DNA from: Akkermansiaceae bacterium UBA1506
GTDB lineage: Bacteria > Verrucomicrobiota > Verrucomicrobiia > Verrucomicrobiales > DEV007
Assembly (NCBI GenBank): GCA_002323995.1
Contig: DCQY01000111.1
Location: 27,209 to 32,360, forward strand
Length of the DNA stretch: 5,152 bases
Direction of reading: 5' to 3'
Shown: positions 1 to 5,152 of the stretch, piece after piece
Numbering within the stretch: the first letter of the stretch is position 1
Layout: every line of letters starts with the position of its first letter
Made by a program: the position numbers and the translations under genes
The notes under the pieces: generated by a model
The model's input: the letters and a program-made list of their open reading frames with translations, nothing else
What the model was told of the DNA's origin: nothing
Databases searched by the model: none

Positions 1-1730
1 GCGCTATCCTGATCGAAGAAGGCTTCCATCCTATTGCCGAGATCGGTGTAGAAGGCCTCTGCGAGCTTTTCAAGGCGTTCAGACCTAATCTTGGAGCGAA
101 TATTTTTCTCTTCAGCAAGCCGGGCTTTTTCTGATTCGATACGCTCTTCGAAAGCAGTTTCGAGATCGATCAGGTTCTCCACGAACTCTTTGGCAGCACG
201 AGAACTGTCGATCCCTTCGATGACAGCTTTTTCCAGAGGCTTATTCTGTGTCAGGTGAAGTAATCTTCCTGAGGACAAACTATCCATGTATTCATTATAA
301 CTTTTGACCCAGGCTTCCCGTTCCCTGGCGTAGTGAACTTCGTCACGATCGACGAGCGAGTCGTAGGGGCCGGGACGTGAGAAAAATTTAACAACGAGGG
401 GGATGGTGTCTACGAGAAGGAAAAGAGCACACAGAACCGCATAGGTAATCAGTGCCATCCGACCGCCTTCGTTGCTGCTTCTGAAGAGATGATGTAGGGC
501 GAGCGACTGGGTGAGAATGTCCTTACGGGGTTCTTCCCTGATTGTGTCAATCCGCTGCTGCTCTTGGACTCCGATAGAAGCCAACTCACCCTGAAGTCGG
601 GAGAGTTCTTCGAGACGGGTATCGATCTCGCTGGAAATTGTATCTCGGATGGAATTCTGCTGAATAACAAACTGCTCAGCTTGCGATTGCTGAACCTGGC
701 GCTTCAGCGCTGCAACTCGTTCGCGTTCATCCCTGAGGCGCTCAGCTTTAGCAGCGGCGATGCCGACGAATTCCTCTTTGATCAGGTTCTCAACAGTTTT
801 GATCTGGTCAAGGGATTCATTGCGCTGCTCAGTAAGATATTTCAGGAGTTCGGCAATGCGCGCCGCCTCATCGCGCCGCCAAGCAAGTTGGTCGTTCTGG
901 ATGCTGCGAGCACGCGGACCTAAACCGACAAGTCCACTGCGCTGACCGTTGACTTCATTTTCAAATTCACGCTGCCAGTAGTCTAATTCCGTCTGAAGAT
1001 CTCCATAGTGGCTCTGCATCTCCGAGAACTCAGCATTAATGCTTTCGACTTTAAGGGCGAAAGCTTCCGTTTCCTTGGCAATGCGGCCGTCCATCTGTGC
1101 CCTGAGTTCCTCATCAAGAGCAGCAACAGGGTCGGCCTCACCGACAGAGGTATCGACGACCAAAAACTCTGCCGAAAATGTTGAATTGAACTCCTCGCGT
1201 CGGGTGGCGATTTTGGTTTCCATTTCCCCGATCTTTGTTTCCACAGCCTTCTTTTCTCTGTTCGCGGCGATACGAACCTGTTCTATCTCCGTCTGGCGAT
1301 CTTCCTCAATCGCGCTGGAGATGGTATCTTTAAAAAGAAGAAGGGTAAGGGGGTGGGAAATCGTTATCCCCATCAGAGCTGCTACGACGATTCGAAGAGT
1401 GAACTGGTTGACCTTACGGAAAAATCCCTGATACGACCTATAAATCGACAGTAGCGCGCGGTCAATTGTCATGATGATGAGTCCCCACGCTAACGATACT
1501 GGAACGATGATCTTCCAGTTGTCGGTTAAGGTTGATAGAGCGTAAGCACAGGCGATAAACGCAAAGACGCTGGGAACGAGAACGGTTGCTCCAAAAGCAA
1601 CATACTTCCTCTGCTCCCAGCCAGGGCATTTCTCCAACGTGTCTGCCCCGGCACCCGAAAGCCAGAAGAAGAGATGTTTAATCGGACCCGTTAGACGGTG
1701 GGCAGAGCGATGGGGCGATGGCGTATTCAT
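1..1730 (-). CDS. DUF4407 family membrane protein with long coiled coil (3' end cut off by the window)
   Basis: The reading frame is open from the ATG at 1728-1730 to the left edge, giving 576 codons with no stop, so the C-terminus is missing. The N-terminus (FFWLSGAG, CPGWEQRKY, then a hydrophobic stretch) and the block after the last membrane segment (DTIPLVVKFF...GPYD) match my memory of the DUF4407 family. Four membrane segments are visible, at about residues 43-65, 73-89, 113-133 and 425-447. The MTIDRAL motif closes the second, and the following loop is Arg/Lys-rich. Between segments 3 and 4 lie about 290 residues rich in Glu, Arg, Gln and Leu that read as coiled coil. By the positive-inside rule this part should be periplasmic, with both ends cytoplasmic. 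The tail from about 448 is also charged and helical, with IDSSRAAKEF followed by alternating Glu and Arg/Lys. The function of the family is unknown to me. No Shine-Dalgarno is seen before the start. The family assignment is fairly safe; the topology is inferred. Confidence 0.88.
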   Translation of the reverse strand, partial: MNTPSPHRSAHRLTGPIKHLFFWLSGAGADTLEKCPGWEQRKYVAFGATVLVPSVFAFIACAYALSTLTDNWKIIVPVSLAWGLIIMTIDRALLSIYRSYQGFFRKVNQFTLRIVVAALMGITISHPLTLLLFKDTISSAIEEDRQTEIEQVRIAANREKKAVETKIGEMETKIATRREEFNSTFSAEFLVVDTSVGEADPVAALDEELRAQMDGRIAKETEAFALKVESINAEFSEMQSHYGDLQTELDYWQREFENEVNGQRSGLVGLGPRARSIQNDQLAWRRDEAARIAELLKYLTEQRNESLDQIKTVENLIKEEFVGIAAAKAERLRDERERVAALKRQVQQSQAEQFVIQQNSIRDTISSEIDTRLEELSRLQGELASIGVQEQQRIDTIREEPRKDILTQSLALHHLFRSSNEGGRMALITYAVLCALFLLVDTIPLVVKFFSRPGPYDSLVDRDEVHYAREREAWVKSYNEYMDSLSSGRLLHLTQNKPLEKAVIEGIDSSRAAKEFVENLIDLETAFEERIESEKARLAEEKNIRSKIRSERLEKLAEAFYTDLGNRMEAFFDQDS

Positions 1731-1972
1731 GACGCATATTGGATGAAGTGACCGTTGAAAACACTGGTAGGAGAACAAAGACTTCTCAAGTGTTAAGAAA
1801 ACTTAACAAAATGTAAAACCTAAATAACCGCAAACCGGCGAAACCTTTTCTTTAAGGGGAATTATTGCAGGCTGTTGCCCTTATCGCTAAAACGCGCGAG
1901 CCTTTGAGTCGACAAGGGTAAGATCCATGGATAGATCGAGGCCTGACTGGTTAGTAAACCAAACTGCCTCTG
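1731..1972. other. Intergenic region between the helicase gene and the DUF4407 gene
   Basis: This 242-base gap separates the helicase stop from the DUF4407 start, and both genes read on the minus strand. I found no supported coding frame and no tRNA-like T-loop. The stretch at about 1790-1830 is AT-rich and holds a perfect inverted repeat (listed separately). No hairpin followed by a T-run suitable for a Rho-independent terminator of the helicase gene was seen. The best hairpin near its stop has only 5-base arms (1948-1952 and 1957-1961) and no T-tract. The gap is long enough for a separate promoter for the DUF4407 gene, but no strong -35/-10 pair stands out. Confidence 0.6.
1791..1808. promoter_or_regulatory. 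Perfect inverted repeat, possible operator for the DUF4407 gene
   Basis: The sequence TGTTAAG-AAAA-CTTAACA has two perfect 7-base arms (1791-1797 and 1802-1808) around a 4-base spacer. It ends 61 bases upstream of the DUF4407 start codon. On the minus strand a TTTACA hexamer (1812-1817), which resembles a -35 box, lies 3 bases upstream of the repeat. The repeat would therefore fall in the spacer and -10 region, a usual place for a repressor site. A good -10 hexamer at 16-17 bases was not found (TAACAC or AACACT are the candidates), so the promoter itself is weakly supported. The arms are AT-rich and no T-run follows, which argues against a terminator. A regulatory role is inferred. Confidence 0.35.
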
Positions 1973-4534
1973 CTAGAACTCGGGCCAATCGTGCTTTGGG
2001 TATCGGCCCCTCAGTTGCGAGCGAACAGACCGATAGCTGCCAGTCCAAAAGCTGGCGAGATCCTCAGTGACCTGAACGGGACGATGATTCGGCGCTAATA
2101 TTTCGATCACTACCGGCTGCTTTCCTTCGCAGATAGAGGGGGAATCCTCGAGACCGAAAATGTGTTGAATGAGTATCGAAATCTTTGGCTTTTCGTCTCG
2201 GGCGTAATGAATTCGACTTTGTTTTCCGTTTGAAAGCGTAAGGCTTTCGGGAGCGAGATGTTGGATCGCTGCGTCTTGATGGGGGGATAACCAAGTTTTG
2301 ATGACTTGGTTCACGGGGCGGTCTTTGATTTGTTTGTAGCTAGTTGCGCCTTTGCAAATTTCCTCGAGCATCAGTAGGCGGGCTTCCTGATCAATTCGAG
2401 GGAGGTCGTATTCGGGGCAGAGCGTGGCCACTAGGTTCACGCGAGCGAAGTGGCTTTCGACACTGGTATCCCATGCCTTGAGATTTAATTCGCCGGAAAG
2501 AACGCGGTGAGAAATGAGTTTCGCAGCTTCATCCAGTGGGACCTCTTGAGAAGGGCGGGATTCCAGAACAAGATCACGGAAGCGGCGCTCCCGTCTGGCT
2601 TCTACCTTTCGGGAACGCTCATCCCAAACGGCTCCGGCTTTCTCGACAAAGTCGCTCGGAAAGGCGTCTCTGAGCCACTGTTCTTTGATCCGCGTACAAA
2701 GTCCAAGCTTCACGCTAACGTCGCGCCCTTCAACTTCGATCATTTCTCCGGCTATGAAAAGATGTGTCTCCTTGTCGCAAGCGATACTCTCTTTTTCAAT
2801 CTGCCCTCGACGTCCCGAGATTACGGCACAGGAGCGGGTATTGGCGTTGTGGCGGAGCGCGAGGCGGTCCGAGAAACCTGTGAGAAGAATGCGACCGAGC
2901 ATCTCGGCGTCAGGCTCTTGCTCGCTAGGGGCGGGTGATTCCTCCCATCGAGAGGCGATTCGAACGAACTGTTCCGCGATTCTTCCAACGTCTCTCGAAG
3001 CACCTGCATGAATACCCAGACGCTCTCCTAAATCTTTGCGATATCCATTTTGTTGCATTTGGATCCAGGCGCGTATGAGAGGTTGGAAGTCCGAAAAATC
3101 GCCTTCTTGGCTGAAATCCTCCGGCATCAAGTGATCAGGATTGCGCTTCTGTTTCGGAAAGAGTGACCGGGCTTGAGTTATCGCGGCAATTAAAGCGACG
3201 TAGTGGAGGCAACCTTTGGTGGATGCCTCCACGAGAATGCGACCATATCGGGGGGAAACTGGAAGCTGGCTGACTTGCTGACCGAGTTGAGTTAGATGCT
3301 CTTTTTCATTGAGCGCTCCAAGCGTCTTGAGACGATGATAAGCCTCATCGAGGGCTAACGGATCTGGGGTGTCGAACCAACGAAATGACCTAGTATCTTC
3401 GATGCCGCTTGAGCTAAGAATTAAAAGCGCTTCGGAAAGATCCATGCGGTGAATTTCCGCGATAGTGTTTAGGGGGCGGGACTGGTGATCGCGTTCACTC
3501 CAAAGTCTAATCGCATTCCCTGCGGAGGTTCGGCCAGCCCGGCCGGCGCGTTGATCGGCTGAAGCCTGTGAAATTTTCTCTACATGTAAAGTCGTAATTC
3601 CTCGTCGATGATCGAAGGAGGAGCGACGTTCAAACCCGGAGTCAATAACGAGTGTGACACCGTCAATTGTAATTGACGTCTCTGCTACATTCGTAGCCAC
3701 TACAATCTTTAGGCGAGAAGAGGCGGAGACAGCTTCATCCTGTCTGCTCGGTGCGAGCTCTCCGTATAACTCGAGAATTTCGAAAGGAGATGCCCAGTTT
3801 GAGCGCCTCAGAGATTGAAGAGTTTTCTTAATCTCAAACCGGCCGGGCATGAAAACAAGAATGTGCCCACTCACAGGGTTGGCTCTCAGGTGGTCTCTGA
3901 TTGCACGTGTTGCTTGATCCCATAACTCTCCTTTGTGCCTTTCGCGGGGAGGTGCGTAGGTTACATTTACCGGGAAGGTACGCCCCTTCGAAATGAGATG
4001 TCTCGCTCCGTCGCCGAGGTAGCCCATGAGTTCTCCGGCATTTAAGGTTGCCGACATGACAACGATCTTGAGGTCAGGGCGTTTTGTCCGCTGTAGCTCA
4101 AGACAGCGGGCGAGAGTGATGTCAGCAAAGAAGTGTCTTTCGTGGAATTCGTCGAGTACAACAGCAGCAACATCGCTAAGATCAGGTTGCTGGATAAACT
4201 TCCGGATCAGAATTCCTTCAGTAATGAAACGAACTTTTGTGTTCGCTGAAACAGCGTTTTCGAAGCGAACCTGAAACCCTATCTCGTCACCTAATTCGCT
4301 ACCACGTTCAAGAGCAACCCGCCTAGCCAGCATGCGGGCAGCGATTCGACGCGGTTGTAACACGAGTATCTCTCCGTCGCCACAAATCCCGGAATCAGTG
4401 ATAATTTGTGGCACCTGCGTGGATTTGCCCGAACCCGTGGGGGCTTCGATCACGACGCGGGCATTCGACTGAGTAAGGGCGGCTGCAAGATTAGCCTCAA
4501 GATCAAAGATGGGGAGGCTTCGGTCGCGAGACAT
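1973..4534 (-). CDS. hrpB: HrpB-type ATP-dependent DEAH-box helicase
   Basis: This 853-residue protein is a superfamily 2 helicase with the full motif set. Walker A is APTGSGKST (31-39), motif Ia is QPRRIAARM (60-68), motif II is DEFHER (128-133), motif III is SAT (161-163), motif V is TNVAETSIT (281-289) and motif VI is QRAGRAGR (328-335), which carries the arginine fingers. A helicase-associated helical region follows at about 366-460. The C-terminal section, about 720-853, ends in PVQVTEDLASFW, then LRGRYPKHDWPE, the typical tail of HrpB proteins. DEFH in place of DEAH is also normal for HrpB. Length fits the family (roughly 800-850). HrpB proteins are predicted cytoplasmic nucleoside-triphosphate-driven helicases, probably acting on RNA; their cellular role is poorly defined. 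The Walker A loop (TGSGKS) is closer to the HrpA/eukaryotic DEAH form than to the PPGAGKT I recall as common in HrpB. The start lies 15 bases after the lipoprotein stop, with no Shine-Dalgarno in that gap, suggesting co-transcription. Confidence 0.95.
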   Translation of the reverse strand: MSRDRSLPIFDLEANLAAALTQSNARVVIEAPTGSGKSTQVPQIITDSGICGDGEILVLQPRRIAARMLARRVALERGSELGDEIGFQVRFENAVSANTKVRFITEGILIRKFIQQPDLSDVAAVVLDEFHERHFFADITLARCLELQRTKRPDLKIVVMSATLNAGELMGYLGDGARHLISKGRTFPVNVTYAPPRERHKGELWDQATRAIRDHLRANPVSGHILVFMPGRFEIKKTLQSLRRSNWASPFEILELYGELAPSRQDEAVSASSRLKIVVATNVAETSITIDGVTLVIDSGFERRSSFDHRRGITTLHVEKISQASADQRAGRAGRTSAGNAIRLWSERDHQSRPLNTIAEIHRMDLSEALLILSSSGIEDTRSFRWFDTPDPLALDEAYHRLKTLGALNEKEHLTQLGQQVSQLPVSPRYGRILVEASTKGCLHYVALIAAITQARSLFPKQKRNPDHLMPEDFSQEGDFSDFQPLIRAWIQMQQNGYRKDLGERLGIHAGASRDVGRIAEQFVRIASRWEESPAPSEQEPDAEMLGRILLTGFSDRLALRHNANTRSCAVISGRRGQIEKESIACDKETHLFIAGEMIEVEGRDVSVKLGLCTRIKEQWLRDAFPSDFVEKAGAVWDERSRKVEARRERRFRDLVLESRPSQEVPLDEAAKLISHRVLSGELNLKAWDTSVESHFARVNLVATLCPEYDLPRIDQEARLLMLEEICKGATSYKQIKDRPVNQVIKTWLSPHQDAAIQHLAPESLTLSNGKQSRIHYARDEKPKISILIQHIFGLEDSPSICEGKQPVVIEILAPNHRPVQVTEDLASFWTGSYRSVRSQLRGRYPKHDWPEF

Positions 4535-4549
4535 ATCGCAATAGGAAGG

Positions 4550-4990
4550 TCAGGGCCGCTTCAGTGTGAAAGAACCTAGGTCACCTTTGTCGTTGGAATA
4601 CTTAGCTTCAAATGAGGAATTGGTGACGATCGCTTTGTGGCCGAAGTTCCCAAAGATCCCGAGGCTTTTGTCTCCCTCGATAATATAATAATCGCCCTGC
4701 TTCTTACCCGGGAAATCAACAGAGTAACTGCCCTGAAAAATAGAAGCCCAAGTTGCATGGTAGCGGAAGGTGTAGTGATCCTTCTTTAGTGAAGGTTTAA
4801 CAATAGCTCGCAAGCCCCCAGTATGATTATTTGTGATAGTCGACCAGTCACCCTGCCATGGCCCAAAAGGGGCGTTAACCTTGCCTGATTGGTAGTTGGC
4901 GACCGATTGGGTCCACTCTTTTTCAAAGCTGGAGCATTGACAGAGAAAAAGAGCTGCCGTTCCGGCAACGAGAATGCGAAGGAAAATCAT
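4550..4990 (-). CDS. Small secreted lipoprotein of unknown function
   Basis: The protein is 146 residues from the ATG at 4988-4990. The frame extends upstream to a TTG at 5042-5044 (164 residues), but the ATG puts a textbook lipoprotein signal at the very N-terminus. This has one Arg at residue 5, a hydrophobic core (ILVAGTAALFL), then the lipobox LCQC with Cys19 as the likely lipidated residue, followed by Ser-Ser. The mature part has GPWQGDW, HTGGLRAIV, YTFRYHATW, LGIFGNFGHKA and a closing GSFTLKRP. This alternation of aromatic and polar residues, with no further membrane segment, suggests a small all-beta domain. I recall similar proteins from Verrucomicrobiota genomes but know no function. 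A cysteine also sits two residues before Cys19, so lipidation at Cys17 (LFLC) is possible but less likely. The stop is 15 bases before the hrpB start, so the two probably share a transcript. No Shine-Dalgarno precedes the ATG. Confidence 0.8.
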   Translation of the reverse strand: MIFLRILVAGTAALFLCQCSSFEKEWTQSVANYQSGKVNAPFGPWQGDWSTITNNHTGGLRAIVKPSLKKDHYTFRYHATWASIFQGSYSVDFPGKKQGDYYIIEGDKSLGIFGNFGHKAIVTNSSFEAKYSNDKGDLGSFTLKRP

Positions 4991-5152
4991 CTTGGGCAGG
5001 AACTTATGCGTCGTTAGCGATTGGTCAATCCCTCGAGGAAGCAAAGTAAGTGGGCAGTTTCAAAACAAAAAAGCTTCCAACTCGATGAATACGATGGGGG
5101 AATATTCAACTCGTAACATGGTAAAAAAGGGGCGGTCTTTCTAATCTTTATC
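4991..5152. other. Leader region upstream of the lipoprotein-hrpB pair
   Basis: This stretch of 162 bases holds no gene I can support. It should contain the promoter for the lipoprotein and helicase genes, but I could not pick a convincing -35/-10 pair on the minus strand. It has A/T-rich runs near 5060-5075 and 5120-5128. It also has two weak inverted repeats: GGAAGC/GCTTCC at 5037-5042 and 5073-5078 (30-base spacer), and TGAATA/TATTCA at 5086-5091 and 5103-5108 (11-base spacer). Either could arise by chance. Confidence 0.35.

Noticed and set aside
564..923. Plus-strand open frame of 119 codons opposite the DUF4407 gene
   Set aside because: It lies wholly antisense to the coiled-coil coding region, its translation has no recognisable motif, and the minus frame is a convincing protein throughout.
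1039..1431. Plus-strand open frame of 130 codons rich in Ser, Arg and Ala
   Set aside because: It is antisense to the DUF4407 gene. Its low-complexity composition is what one expects from the complement of Glu- and Arg-rich coiled-coil codons.
1853..1883. TAAGGG / CCCTTA inverted repeat with a 19-base spacer in the intergenic gap
   Set aside because: The 6-base arms are far apart, no T-run follows, and no further pairing inside the loop strengthens it, so it is not a credible terminator or operator.
1948..1961. TGGTT-AGTA-AACCA hairpin just after the hrpB stop
   Set aside because: Only 5 base pairs, partly A-T, and no T-tract on the minus strand. It is too weak to call a Rho-independent terminator.
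2507..2938. Plus-strand open frame of 143 codons opposite hrpB
   Set aside because: It is antisense to a well-supported helicase gene, has no family resemblance, and overlaps another antisense frame in the same stretch.
5085..5144. Plus-strand mini-ORF of 19 codons starting ATGAATACG
   Set aside because: It is very short, has no ribosome binding site and no recognisable sequence, and lies in the probable promoter region of the minus-strand genes.

Overview
The window holds three genes, all on the minus strand, so transcription runs from right to left. In transcription order they are a small lipoprotein gene (4550-4990), a full-length DEAH-box helicase of the HrpB type (1973-4534), and a long membrane and coiled-coil protein of the DUF4407 family (1730 running off the left edge at position 1). 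I see no rRNA, tRNA, CRISPR array, insertion sequence or phage gene.

The organism is most likely a Gram-negative bacterium, and I lean towards the Verrucomicrobiota. The lipoprotein has a Cys-Ser-Ser lipobox and a GPWxGxW...HTGxLR...FRxHATW layout, which I associate from memory with small lipoproteins of that group. DUF4407 proteins occur there and in Bacteroidota. Base composition is close to balanced, and none of the three starts has a clear Shine-Dalgarno sequence. This placement is an inference, not a database result.

Right part (4535-5152): about 160 bases of leader with no supported gene, then the lipoprotein gene, whose stop lies only 15 bases before the helicase start. The two are probably co-transcribed. 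Middle (1973-4534): the helicase, with all the main superfamily 2 motifs and a typical HrpB C-terminal tail. Gap 1731-1972: 242 bases, AT-rich near its centre, with a perfect 7-base inverted repeat 61 bases upstream of the DUF4407 start; this is probably that gene's own control region. Left part (1-1730): the DUF4407 gene, open for 576 codons with no stop inside the window.

Nothing in the sequence ties the three gene products into one pathway. The content looks like ordinary chromosomal genes, with two poorly understood proteins (the lipoprotein and the DUF4407 protein) beside an RNA helicase-like ATPase. I did not find evidence of a new defence, mobile or biosynthetic system.
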